Part shown: positions 40,259 to 48,139 of the stretch, piece after piece
Numbering within the stretch: the first letter of the stretch is position 1
Layout of the letters: every line of letters begins with the position of its first letter
The notes under the pieces: model-generated
What the model saw: only the letters and a program-made list of their open reading frames with translations
What the model was told of the DNA's origin: nothing
Databases searched by the model: none
Assembly: GCF_001625085.1 (NCBI RefSeq)
Contig: NZ_BDAW01000019.1
Span: 1 to 64,000 of the forward strand
Direction of reading: 5' to 3'
Source of the DNA: Nocardia acidivorans NBRC 108247
GTDB taxonomy: Bacteria > Actinomycetota > Actinomycetes > Mycobacteriales > Mycobacteriaceae
Length of the DNA stretch: 64,000 nucleotides
Program-made: the position numbers and the translations under genes

Positions 40259-41038
40259 ATGGGCACCAAAGCCATTGACCCGCAGTCGATCCGCAATGTC
40301 ACGATTATCGGCGATCCCGAGGCGACGACGCGGCTGAGCCGGCGGCTGCGGCGGTCGGCCGGGACGGTCGGCAGCGGCGAAATCCATTGGTCGACAGCGC
40401 GAGTCGAGCACACCATTCGCATAGCGGAGCTCTCCGGGCACGCTCCGGCGGGCGAGCTGGAACGGTCGATACGGGTGGCCGACGGTGTCATCGCGCTGGC
40501 ACACGCGGGGCGGCCACACGACCCGCAACTCGAGGCCATGCTACGGATAGCCGACGATCATCAGGTCGCCCGGTTATGCCTGATCGACGCGCTCGACCAT
40601 CCCGCCGCCGACTTCGACGGCTGCGTGCGGTCGATCGCCGACACACGCGGGGCGGTTCCGCTCACCCTGCACCTCCCCCTCGGGCAGGGCACCGGCTTCG
40701 AAGGCGTCATCGACCTGCTGCCCCTCTGGGCGCTCGAACCGCTGGCCGCCGAAATCTACGGCCCCCATTGGGAACTCGCCGAACAGCGCTATCGGCTGCT
40801 GATCAAAACGGTGATGGAGCAGGACACCCCGGATTCGAACGCCTTCCACGCGCTCCGCGATATCCCCCTGGAGCAGGTGCAGCAGCGCATCCGGTCGCTC
40901 ACCCGCATCGGCGATGTCGTCCCCATCCTCTGCGGCGCACCGCACGCCAACGATGAGCTCTCCCTCCTCGACGCGATAATCCGCTACCTCCCCTCACCTT
41001 TGGAGGTATGCCAGCCCGAGCACGCCCTCGACTACTGA
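40259..41038 (+). CDS. Degenerate EF-G-like protein (N-terminal GTPase domain without P-loop)
   Basis: Protein of 259 aa that follows EF-G residue by residue in places: IRNVTIIGDPEATTRLSRRL stands where EF-G has its P-loop, ELERSIRVADGVIALAHAGR where EF-G has VERSLRVLDGAVAVFD, then LIDALDHPAADFDGCVRSIA, PLTLHLPLGQGTGFEGVIDL and VVPILCGAPHANDELSLLDA plus YLPSPLEV at the end of the G-domain. The GKT of the P-loop, the DxPG and NKxD motifs are all missing, so it cannot bind GTP normally. The start is uncertain (40259 or 40217). Confidence 0.65.
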   Translation: MGTKAIDPQSIRNVTIIGDPEATTRLSRRLRRSAGTVGSGEIHWSTARVEHTIRIAELSGHAPAGELERSIRVADGVIALAHAGRPHDPQLEAMLRIADDHQVARLCLIDALDHPAADFDGCVRSIADTRGAVPLTLHLPLGQGTGFEGVIDLLPLWALEPLAAEIYGPHWELAEQRYRLLIKTVMEQDTPDSNAFHALRDIPLEQVQQRIRSLTRIGDVVPILCGAPHANDELSLLDAIIRYLPSPLEVCQPEHALDY

Positions 41039-41203
41039 TCGACGCCGAATCGCATAAGCCAGTTACGCGGCCCGCCATCGGGCAGGTCGACCGTCGCCCC
41101 GCCCACTCAACTCGCCACAACAGCTCACGAATGTAGCCGTGACCGTCGACTGTCGGTCACCATAAGTTGTCCAACCCGTGCGAGGAAGTGAGAGCAGGGC
41201 GTA

Positions 41204-41653
41204 ATGACAGTGCTGGACAAAGAGACTCGGCGGTGGTTGAGCGAGGCGCGGTTCTGGACGATGGGGACGGTGAACGCGGACGGCAGTCCGCAGTTGACGC
41301 CCATGTGGGTGGGGTTGGAAACCGTCGACGGGGTGGAGTACATCGTGGTCAATACCTCGGTGGGGCGGGTGAAACAGGAGAATCTGAGTCGAGACCCGCG
41401 GCTCTCACTATCCTGCTTCGACACCGAGAACGCCTACGACCGCATAGAGATTCGGGGCCGGGCCGTCGGATATATCGAGGGCACCGAAGCGGTCGCGATC
41501 ATGGATCGGCTGGCGCGGAAGTATCTATCGGTGGAGAAGTTCCCATGGCTGATCCCCGGCGAGCGGCGACTCGCGGTGCTGATCGAAGCCGATCGGGTGC
41601 ACCACACGATCGGAGTCGAACCCTTCCGACCCGGTGTACTCTCCGCCGACTAG
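41204..41653 (+). CDS. PPOX-class (F420- or FMN-dependent) split-barrel protein
   Basis: Protein of 149 aa with the flavin/F420 split barrel: FWTMGTVNADGSPQLTPMWV, EYIVVNTSVGRVKQENLSRD and PRLSLSCFDTENAYDRIEIR are the usual strand order, ending with RLAVLIEADRVHHTIGVEPF. Members reduce or oxidise small substrates using F420, FMN or heme; the cofactor cannot be told here. The ATG at 41204 is preceded by GAGCAGGG. Its 3' end overlaps a decayed SDR on the other strand. Confidence 0.8.
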   Translation: MTVLDKETRRWLSEARFWTMGTVNADGSPQLTPMWVGLETVDGVEYIVVNTSVGRVKQENLSRDPRLSLSCFDTENAYDRIEIRGRAVGYIEGTEAVAIMDRLARKYLSVEKFPWLIPGERRLAVLIEADRVHHTIGVEPFRPGVLSAD

Positions 41654-42046
41654 CCGCCTGATAACGGTGGTGGCCTCAGCGCGCTTCCGGATCGAGGCCC
41701 AGGGCCGCGCGGCACAATCGACCGGCAGGGTCGCACCATTGACGAAACCGCTCTGCGCGGAGAGCAGAAACTCGACAACCGAGGCGATTTCATCACTCAT
41801 GGCGGCCCGGCCCATCGGATGCAGCGCGGCAATCTCCCGCTCGACCAGCGTCGCGGCCTCAGGGGTGAGCGCAGCCAGATATTCGGTGAACCGTTCCGTC
41901 ACAACCGAACCCGGCGCGAGGGCATTCACCCGAATTCCGTGCCGCCCGTACTCGACCGCCAGCGCCCGGGTCAGCCCTTCGATCGCCGCTTTCGCCGTGC
42001 TGTACGGCAACGCACCCGGCACCGCGCGCCGCACCTGATCCGAACC
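41525..42046 (-). pseudogene. 5'-truncated short-chain dehydrogenase gene
   Basis: The minus frame from 42046 (right after a TAA) begins GSDQVRRAVPG, then ALPYSTAKAAIEGLTRALAV, VNALAPGSVVTERF, ASVVEFLLSAQSGFVNGATL and PVDC. That is the second half of an SDR including the YxxxK pair, but the cofactor-binding half is absent. The end (PVDCAARPWASIRK) also drifts from the usual PVDGG and runs into the convergent PPOX gene. Confidence 0.7.
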
Positions 42047-42133
42047 TTAGGCCCGTGTCATAACCCCAGAATGCCTTGCTTCCCAAGAAGTCTCATCAAG
42101 AAGTGCCAGGCCGATCGCGCCGCGATGATCGAC

Positions 42134-42943
42134 TCAGCCGAGCCAACTGTCCAGCAGCTGAGCCGATCTGCCGGTGCTGATCTGTACGTCCAGCCAAGCG
42201 TTGACGACCGTGTTGAAGGCCAGGTCACCGCGGGGCAGCAGGTAGACCTTGGTGGCGGAGTCGAAGGGGTGGTCGGGGTGCAGGACCTGTAGGGCCGGGT
42301 GGGTGCGGTTTCGGTAGCGGCCTTCGACCGAATCGGTGACGAAGACGTCGGCGGTGCCCTGCTCGAGCTGGTCGTAGATGGTGAGGTTGTCCGGCCAGAC
42401 GATCAACTGGGCGTCGGGGAAGTTGGCGCGGGCGAACTTCTCGTTGGTGCCACCGGGATTGACTATGACGCGGACACCCGGCCGATTGATATCCGCGATG
42501 GTCGAGTAGGCGTCACCATCGCCGCGGCGGGTGACCGGCGTCTTGCCGTCGGTGGCGATCGGAACCGAGAAGTCGGCGACGCGGCGGCGGTCGGCGGTGT
42601 CGGAGATACCACCGACGGCCAGGTCGCACCGCGCGACGAAATCCTCGGCCAGGGTCGACCAGGTGGTCGGAATCCATTGCGGCACAGCGTGCAGAGTCGC
42701 CGCGAGATCGGTGGCGAGGGTGATGTCGACACCCGTGTACGCACCCTCCGCATCGCGCAGGGTGTAGGGCGGGTAATCACCGGTCGTGCACACCCGCAAC
42801 ACGCCCGACTGCACCACGGTGAGCAACCGCGACAACTCCGGCTCCGCGGCGGCCGCAGGTCCGACAACCCCGGAGGCGAACAGCCCACCCACCACGGCCA
42901 TGATCAGCGACGGCATCATCCGAGTCGAAAAGCGCACGCGCAC
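42134..42943 (-). CDS. Secreted cyclohexadienyl dehydratase / family-3 solute-binding protein (PheC-like)
   Basis: Secreted protein of 269 aa. The signal peptide is MMPSLIMAVVGGLFASGVVG and cleavage AAAAEPE. The body is the family-3 solute-binding fold: VLRVCTTGDYPPYTLRDAEG, CDLAVGGISDTADRRRVADF, SVPIATDGKTPVTRRGDGDA, RVIVNPGGTNEKFARANFPD, LIVWPDNLTIYDQLEQGTAD. NPGGTNEKFAR and DGKTPVTR match PheC, which turns prephenate into phenylpyruvate outside the membrane. It is divergent from a secreted chorismate mutase gene, which fits. A plain amino-acid binding protein remains possible. Confidence 0.75.
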   Translation of the reverse strand: MRVRFSTRMMPSLIMAVVGGLFASGVVGPAAAAEPELSRLLTVVQSGVLRVCTTGDYPPYTLRDAEGAYTGVDITLATDLAATLHAVPQWIPTTWSTLAEDFVARCDLAVGGISDTADRRRVADFSVPIATDGKTPVTRRGDGDAYSTIADINRPGVRVIVNPGGTNEKFARANFPDAQLIVWPDNLTIYDQLEQGTADVFVTDSVEGRYRNRTHPALQVLHPDHPFDSATKVYLLPRGDLAFNTVVNAWLDVQISTGRSAQLLDSWLG

Positions 42944-43079
42944 AGGCTACTCAATGACCTCGGCGGCGGTGCCCGAAGTGAAACCAGATCACCGACGACA
43001 CCCTTGGCATACTCGGACCAGAGATATCGCATCGGCACGAATCGATCACCCAGGTTGAACGAGCGCAGGAGCGAGCGTG

Positions 43080-43658
43080 ATGAAAGCCTTAGCCGTGGCA
43101 GCAGCCTCAGCGCTGGTGCTGCTCACCGGTTCCGGCAATGCCGGACCCTCCCCCGCCGGGCAACCCGAGTCCCTGAACCGACTGACGGATCTGCTGGCCG
43201 ACCGCCTCGACACCGCCGATACGGTAGCAGCCGCGAAATGGGCCACCGCATCGCGCGACGGCAGCGAACCGGTCATCGACGACCCCACCCGCGAAGCCCA
43301 GATCGGCGACGCGATGGCCGAATTGGGTACCACCCACGACCTCCCCGAACCCTGGGTCCGACAGGTCTTCCAAAGCCAAATCGAAGCCAGCAAACTCATC
43401 CAACGCGGACTGGTCCTGCAATGGCACTACAACCCCGCACCCCCACCCGCCATGGACCTTCCCACCATCCGCCCGATAATCGACCACCTCAACACCGAGA
43501 TCATCACCGAAATGGCCGATACCCAAGCCACATTGGCAAGCCCCGACTGCCCCACCCAGCTCCTGGGCAGCGTAGCGACCACAATCAGCACCCACCACAG
43601 CGATCCACTCCACCAGGCAGCGCTGGTGCGCGCGGCAATACCCCTGTGCGGCCGATGA
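43080..43658 (+). CDS. Secreted chorismate mutase (AroQ-gamma)
   Basis: Secreted protein of 192 aa. The signal peptide is KALAVAAASALVLLTGSGNA; the helical AroQ-gamma body follows: LNRLTDLLADRLDTADTVAA, AAKWATASRDGSEPVIDDPT, VRQVFQSQIEASKLIQRGLV, LQWHYNPAPPP, with two cysteines near the C-terminus (PDCPTQ, PLCGR) that probably form the disulfide of the mycobacterial enzyme. It converts chorismate to prephenate outside the cell. The ATG at 43080 follows AGGAG; an overlapping GTG at 43077 is possible. It is divergent from the PheC-like gene. Confidence 0.88.
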   Translation: MKALAVAAASALVLLTGSGNAGPSPAGQPESLNRLTDLLADRLDTADTVAAAKWATASRDGSEPVIDDPTREAQIGDAMAELGTTHDLPEPWVRQVFQSQIEASKLIQRGLVLQWHYNPAPPPAMDLPTIRPIIDHLNTEIITEMADTQATLASPDCPTQLLGSVATTISTHHSDPLHQAALVRAAIPLCGR

Positions 43659-43675
43659 GCGCCGACAAAGAAAAC

Positions 43676-43703
43676 CCGGCAGATACCCGGAGGTACCTGC
43701 CGG
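43676..43703 (+). terminator. Terminator after chorismate mutase
   Basis: CCGGCAG / CTGCCGG plus TACC / GGTA form a 12-position stem with one mismatch and a 4-nt loop. It lies 18 bp after the stop. Confidence 0.65.
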
Positions 43704-43709
43704 TTCGGA

Positions 43710-43758
43710 GTGGGCGCAGAGGGTTTCGAACCCCCGACCGCTGGTGTGTAAAACCAGT
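43710..43758 (-). repeat. Left att repeat: 49-bp fragment of tRNA-Val
   Basis: Identical for 49 bp to 48837-48885. It covers the 3' part of tRNA-Val (last base through the 5' side of the anticodon stem), then diverges. It is the attachment-site copy left by integration. Confidence 0.85.
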
Positions 43759-44148
43759 TTGACCAAACCAGCCTGCCTGCGGCTATGACCTGCCGGTCGT
43801 CAACCATTTCCTCATGCAGGTCAAGGTACGTCATGGTGTCTTGGATCGGACACCAATGGACTCGAGAACCCATGTGCGGACACCTGTCTGCAACATGTTT
43901 TGCTACATCTGGGCTCCTTGCTGCTACATGATCAGCCCCCGACGAAAGGGGGACTGTCACAGGATCGCAGTAGACCAGACCAGCATCATGGACGCTCCAG
44001 ATCCACACGGCGGCGCACGCACGTGAGTTCAGGGGCAGTGGTGATCGACGATCCGATCCTCAGCCTGTCCCGGGAGATTGTTTGCAAACTGGTCGCTTGA
44101 TACGTTATTGCAAGTTGATATCGGGGGTCCCAGGGGGTGCGCAGCGCG
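43759..44148. other. Island left flank, no gene seen
   Basis: 390 bp next to the left att copy. No integrase or other coding pattern is recognised; the minus-strand frame that crosses this stretch has no family similarity and also runs through the att repeat. Confidence 0.4.
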
Positions 44149-44601
44149 ATGGTGATTCATTACTCCAACTTTGGCAACTTTGATGACGACTGGGATGACG
44201 AGCCGACACCGGCCCCACGTCCGGTCAAGCCCAACGAGGTGGAACCGCCGACGAAAATCGGAGTCGGACTTCCCGCAGTTGTCGTAGTCCCGGTACATCC
44301 GCGGTTGGATGATGGCGGCATTTCAATCGAACTCAGTGCGGAAGTCTCTGGGGATCCTGTCGCGATCGTCTTCTCGACTGTCGAGCGGTTGATCGAACGG
44401 TTGGGGCGGCACCAGCCGTGGGTGATGGTTCCCTCAGTGGCGCTACCCGAATTGCTCGGCACAGCGGCCATCTCGGTCGTGCTTGATCCTCTGCCGAAGA
44501 CCTGCCGCACCTGGTGGACCAGCGATCGACTCAAGCAGCTGGAGTTCTATCAGAACGGCATAGAGGAACCCGAGCCCATGAGAGGGGACATCCGCGCATG
44601 A
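44149..44601 (+). CDS. SseB/SAV_915-like small protein of a type VII cassette
   Basis: Protein of about 150 aa. The N-terminus is acidic (NFGNFDDDWDDEPTPAPRPV), then VGLPAVVVVPVHPRLDDGGI and VFSTVERLIERLGRHQPWVM, with VPSVALPELLGTAAISVVLD near the end. This resembles SAV_915-type proteins found at the start of WXG100 cassettes; the identification is tentative. Its stop overlaps the next ATG (ATGA). First gene of a four-gene operon in the tRNA-Val island. Confidence 0.5.
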   Translation: MVIHYSNFGNFDDDWDDEPTPAPRPVKPNEVEPPTKIGVGLPAVVVVPVHPRLDDGGISIELSAEVSGDPVAIVFSTVERLIERLGRHQPWVMVPSVALPELLGTAAISVVLDPLPKTCRTWWTSDRLKQLEFYQNGIEEPEPMRGDIRA

Positions 44602-44900
44602 GTGCTGGATTCGAGGTCATCCTCGATGACTTGAAGTCGATGGCGAAGACCTTCGGCGACGAGGCCACAACTTACGAAGGGCTGGTGCCCGGGTTCCTTC
44701 CCGCCGCAGTGGATTCCGGCGATGCGGTACTGAACGAGGCGATGAAAGGCGGTCTCGAATTGCTGGAGATCCTTCATCACCAGATGGTTCGAGCCATTCA
44801 GATCCATGCAGAAAAGCTCGCGTATGCTCGGGATTCTTACGAGCGTCACGACATCGACAATCGCAAACTCTTCGACGATCTCACCAAAGATCTGGACTAA
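44598..44900 (+). CDS. WXG100-like (DUF6317-type) secreted partner
   Basis: Protein of 100 aa, all helical: SAGFEVILDDLKSMAKTFGD, then LELLEILHHQMVRAIQIHAE and KLAYARDSYERHDIDNRKLF. Size, two long helices and position match small ESX/type VII partners. There is no clear WXG, but a GLELLE turn sits between helices. It is coupled to the gene before (4-bp overlap) and precedes the larger WXG protein by 20 bp, so the two may form a secreted heterodimer. Confidence 0.6.
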   Translation: MSAGFEVILDDLKSMAKTFGDEATTYEGLVPGFLPAAVDSGDAVLNEAMKGGLELLEILHHQMVRAIQIHAEKLAYARDSYERHDIDNRKLFDDLTKDLD

Positions 44901-44920
44901 CCAGCGGGAAGGAGTGCCGG

Positions 44921-46261
44921 ATGAGCTGGATCGGTGGCGATCTCGGCGGCCTTCAGGCCATGGGCACGGCAATGAAATCCGCTACGGATTCGACCGATCC
45001 CGTCGTCAAAGCTTTGAGCTCCAAGGTTGATACGGTCGTCGGTGATGTCGGCTGGACCGGTGGCGCGGCAGATTCATTCCGCAAGGCGTGGACCGAGACC
45101 TCGATTCAGGTCGGCGCATTGGCCACGGTCAATAGCAACTGCGGGAAGATTCTCGGCGATCTGGGTGACAACTTGGAGAAGATCGAGGCCGACCTAGTTA
45201 ACGCCGCGCACGAGGCCCAGCAGAAGGGCGCGCAGATCGGCGACGACGGCAAACCGGGGACCCTCGTCATCACCGGTGATCCCGATTCTCAAGCAGCCAA
45301 GGACGCTCGCCAAGCCCAAACCGACTACACCAGCACCTACAACGCCGCGATCAAGCTTGCCCAGGGATTTCGACTACAAGCGGCCAAGGAATTCACCGGT
45401 GCAATCAACCTGATCAAACCTACCGGCAATGAAAGCGATTTCAGCTGGGACAAGCGCGTCACCCTAGCCGACTATATCCGGGGCCTGTACGTCATACCCA
45501 ACGAGAAGAACAGTGAATGGGCAAATAAGCTGCCAGACAAGATCAAGGCCGCTGATGCCGATCTGGACCAGGCTTTCAAGGACTACACCAAGGCGCACGA
45601 CGAATACCGCCTCAAGGGTGAGCAGATCCCGTTCGACGACCCCCGCTTTACCGCCACATTCGACGCCACCAAGGACCTAACACAGCTGGAATCGAAGCTG
45701 TCGGCAGCTGAAGCCGGAAAGGGCGAAGCTCCTTTATCCGACGTCCTCAACATCAAAATCAAAGACGCCGACAAACTGATCCCCGCACTTGAGAAGGTCA
45801 CCCCGAAAGGGCTTAACTTCTTGAAGGAGATCCCGGTCGTCGATGTCGCGGCATCCGGCGTGGTCGCCGAACTTCAAGCCCAAGACGACATTCAGAAGGG
45901 CCAGAACCCCACCTCCGCCCGCGCATACGACTATGGCGCTGCCGCAGCAGGTCTCGCGGCCGGTGCTGGCGTCGTGGCCGGAGCAGCCGCGTTATCCGCC
46001 GCTGGCGTCGTGAGTGCACCCGTGTGGGCAACGGCAGTCGTCGCAGGCGGTGTGGTCGTCGGCGTCGGCGATGTCTTCTACGAGGGATTCCATGAACACT
46101 GGGCCGAAGACATCCATGACCGCGGAGTTATCAGCGGTGTCGTGCACGGCACGGGAAACATGTTCTCCAACACTGGACATGACATCAAAGATCTGGGTAC
46201 CGGTGCCTGGGATGCCACAACCAAAGTAACGTCCAAACTCTGGCATGGAGTCTTCGGATGA
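44921..46261 (+). CDS. Large WXG100-domain toxin-like effector with membrane region
   Basis: Protein of 446 aa. The first ~95 residues are a WXG100 domain (MGTAMKSATDSTDPVVKALS, then VGWTGGAADSFRKAWTETS). A long helical middle follows (about 95-320; AADADLDQAFKDYTKAHDEY, LTQLESKLSAAEAGKGEAPL), then Ala/Gly-rich hydrophobic helices (AAAGLAAGAGVVAGAAALSA, VWATAVVAGGVVVGVGDVFY) and a short tail (VHGTGNMFSNTGHDIKDLGT). It looks like a type VII polymorphic toxin that acts on membranes; no nuclease motif is seen. The next gene starts inside its stop codon. Confidence 0.7.
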   Translation: MSWIGGDLGGLQAMGTAMKSATDSTDPVVKALSSKVDTVVGDVGWTGGAADSFRKAWTETSIQVGALATVNSNCGKILGDLGDNLEKIEADLVNAAHEAQQKGAQIGDDGKPGTLVITGDPDSQAAKDARQAQTDYTSTYNAAIKLAQGFRLQAAKEFTGAINLIKPTGNESDFSWDKRVTLADYIRGLYVIPNEKNSEWANKLPDKIKAADADLDQAFKDYTKAHDEYRLKGEQIPFDDPRFTATFDATKDLTQLESKLSAAEAGKGEAPLSDVLNIKIKDADKLIPALEKVTPKGLNFLKEIPVVDVAASGVVAELQAQDDIQKGQNPTSARAYDYGAAAAGLAAGAGVVAGAAALSAAGVVSAPVWATAVVAGGVVVGVGDVFYEGFHEHWAEDIHDRGVISGVVHGTGNMFSNTGHDIKDLGTGAWDATTKVTSKLWHGVFG

Positions 46262-46797
46262 CCAATCACACCACCAATATTCAACCGCCGATCCCGTCGA
46301 TCCCGTTGTTCGGACAGTCCTGGTACGAACGAGGTTTCGGATACTGGACGAAGCGGGCACTGATTTCGATTGCGCTCGGGCTCCTGCTGCTACTGTCGAT
46401 CGTCTTCATTTGTGCCGTTGTGGCAACGATCATCGACAAGGCAAGCTCATGGCCCCGGATCGTGCTGCTGCTCCTTGTGATTGCGGGCATCTCATGGAGC
46501 CACTACGTCGCCTTCAAACAGGTCCAGGCCCGGAAAGCCAGCCCATCTTCGAACACCGTAGCCGGATCGGCTGGGCTCGTAACCGGTGCCGCCGCCTACG
46601 GCGGCTCGGGCATTGCCGGAAGTCTCATTCTCGTCGGCCAAGTCTTTGTCGTCGGATGGATCACCGCCAATTTCGTGTACTCGCTTCAGCGCTACGTCAG
46701 TCCTTTTGAAGTTCGCGCAGTAAGACACATGCAGGAGTGGTTCGTGCAACATCCGGAGGTTCCAAATAGTCAGCGTCCCAAGCAATTTCAGCGATAG
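46258..46797 (+). CDS. Membrane protein, likely immunity partner of the WXG effector
   Basis: Protein of 179 aa. Pro-rich N-terminus (NIQPPIPSIPLFGQSWYERG), then about four membrane helices (LISIALGLLLLLSIVFICAV, IVLLLLVIAGISWSHYVAF, GIAGSLILVGQVFVVGWITA). The ATG overlaps the stop of the effector gene (ATGA). Position after a toxin-like WXG gene and membrane nature suggest immunity against a membrane-acting toxin, but no homologue is known to me. Confidence 0.55.
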   Translation: MTNHTTNIQPPIPSIPLFGQSWYERGFGYWTKRALISIALGLLLLLSIVFICAVVATIIDKASSWPRIVLLLLVIAGISWSHYVAFKQVQARKASPSSNTVAGSAGLVTGAAAYGGSGIAGSLILVGQVFVVGWITANFVYSLQRYVSPFEVRAVRHMQEWFVQHPEVPNSQRPKQFQR

Positions 46798-46839
46798 TTC
46801 TCGCGACCACCTTATTTTCGCCATCCGGGCAGGCCGCTG

Positions 46840-47468
46840 CTACACGTCGGCTGACGAGAAGCACCCATCACACAGACCGCAGTAGATCGGTCCAGCGTCG
46901 TAGACGCTCTGCGAGACCCGGATCTTCCGTCCACAGTCACATTCGACAGACAGCCCGTTGTTGTTGGACTTCCGTCCACCGCGTCGTTCCGGTTCGCGGC
47001 GTCCAGCGCGAATGCCAGTTCTTCCAGCTCGTCGCCGTAGCGGTCGCGCGTCGAGCCGGGGACGGTAGTAACCGACCACCCGATCTTGTCGTGATGCGCA
47101 ACGGTGAGCCTGACTTCTTCGGCGAGCTCGCGATATCGCTCGTTGTGCCAGCGACCCTGGCGGCTTGTGTCCTTGATCTCACGCATCTCGGCGTTACCGT
47201 GGGCGGCCTCGTGTAGCAGAGTGCCGAGCACGTCGACCGCGCCGCGCTGAAGCCCTTCCCCGCCGACGAACAGCTCATGTAGCTCGTACTCGCCGCGGAC
47301 CCATCGATTCGGCGCGAAGTGCCCCAGGGTCAAGTCACTGCCGCCAGTCGATCCGGCCCCCACGGTGAGCACCACGTCGGGTACGTCGGGATGGTGGGAT
47401 CGGATGGCGGCCCAGGTGTTTTCCACCGCGGTGACAAGTAGACCAGTGATGGTGTCGGAGTCGGTCAT
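46840..47468 (-). pseudogene. SprT-like zinc protein gene with a frameshift
   Basis: The N-terminal part reads DVLGTLLHEAAHGNAEMREI (HEAAH zinc motif) and ELHELFVGGEGLQRGAVDVL, typical of SprT-like proteins in actinobacterial mobile elements. Near 46980 the frame must change after NRNDA to reach GRKSNNNGLSVECDCGRKIR and the zinc-ribbon end GPIYCGLCDGCFSSADV. Without the shift the C-terminus is nonsense. A sequencing error cannot be excluded. Its promoter region has two 18-bp palindromes. Confidence 0.7.
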
Positions 47469-47493
47469 GGTCTCCGGGTTCCTTCCGGGAGCT

Positions 47494-47546
47494 TTGACAC
47501 GTACGTGTCAATCGGGCGGCCCAACGGTTTGACACGTACGTGTCAA
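47494..47546 (-). promoter_or_regulatory. Two identical 18-bp palindromic operators
   Basis: TTGACACGTACGTGTCAA, a perfect palindrome, occurs at 47494-47511 and 47529-47546 (35 bp between centres), right before the SprT-like start at 47468. It is probably a repressor site of the island. Confidence 0.75.
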
Positions 47547-47563
47547 CGGGAATGGGAGACCCG

Positions 47564-47819
47564 CGAGAGCGTGGATTCCCTGGGCGCGCGCCGCGCTCTC
47601 GTGGGGCAGGCCCCCTGCGGCCCGCCCTCAACGCCTGCCCAGGGGCCGCAGTACCGAATGCAAGGGGACGCGCCAATGCGTGCACGGTCGAATTTCCTCG
47701 CCGCACTGGAGGATCAGCGCCCGGCGCGCGTCGGGAATTCGACCGTGCCTGGCGCGGACCCCTTGCATCTCGGAGGGGCGGTCCCGCACAATGCGGCCCG
47801 CGCCCAGAGAATCCTCCAG
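47564..47819. repeat. Block of nested inverted repeats, no gene
   Basis: Four inverted repeats: CGAGAGCG/CGCTCTCG (47564, 47594); GGGCAGGC/GCCTGCCC (47604, 47633) interleaved with CTGCGGCCC/GGGCCGCAG (47615, 47643), a pseudoknot or switch geometry; a 35-nt arm pair at 47659-47697 and 47733-47767 made of TGCAAGGGG, CGCGCCA and GCACGGTCGAATT with complements; and CTGGAGGAT/ATCCTCCAG (47706, 47811). Open frames here are shadows. Replication origin, structured RNA or a miniature element are all possible. The rest of the 47820-48074 stretch shows no gene. Confidence 0.75.
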
Positions 47820-48074
47820 CCGCACAGCACCTCCGGACCCACCCCAGCACCGGACCGGCAAACGCAACCCATCTCGCCGGACGCGCCCGCCTCGACTCAA
47901 CTTCTCGCACCGGACGCCACTACCGCGCCAGCGCTCCGGACCGCATCCGACTACGCCACCGTCACGTACGCACCCCACGTCACCGAACGCCACCACCTAC
48001 TCAACAGCAACGCTCATTACCCAACGTAACCACTTCTCTTTACTCCCTGAAATCCTTTACCTACCTACCGTTTT

Positions 48075-48139
48075 CCCCCGACACGCAGACTCTCTTACTT
48101 ACCTGCTCCATCACCGCAGGTCGGTCTGCGTGTCGGGGG
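48075..48139 (-). terminator. 16-bp hairpin at the end of the 48.1-48.7 kb gene
   Basis: CCCCCGACACGCAGAC (48075-48090) pairs perfectly with GTCTGCGTGTCGGGGG (48124-48139), 33-nt loop. It includes the stop region of the leftward gene. Confidence 0.6.

Noticed and set aside
43427..44008. 193-aa minus-strand frame, considered as an integrase remnant
   Set aside because: It is antisense to chorismate mutase and crosses the att repeat; no integrase motif could be found.
47335..47910. Arg-rich 191-aa minus-strand frame across the inverted-repeat block
   Set aside because: Composition is typical of a GC-rich shadow and it overlaps both operators and the SprT-like gene in another frame.
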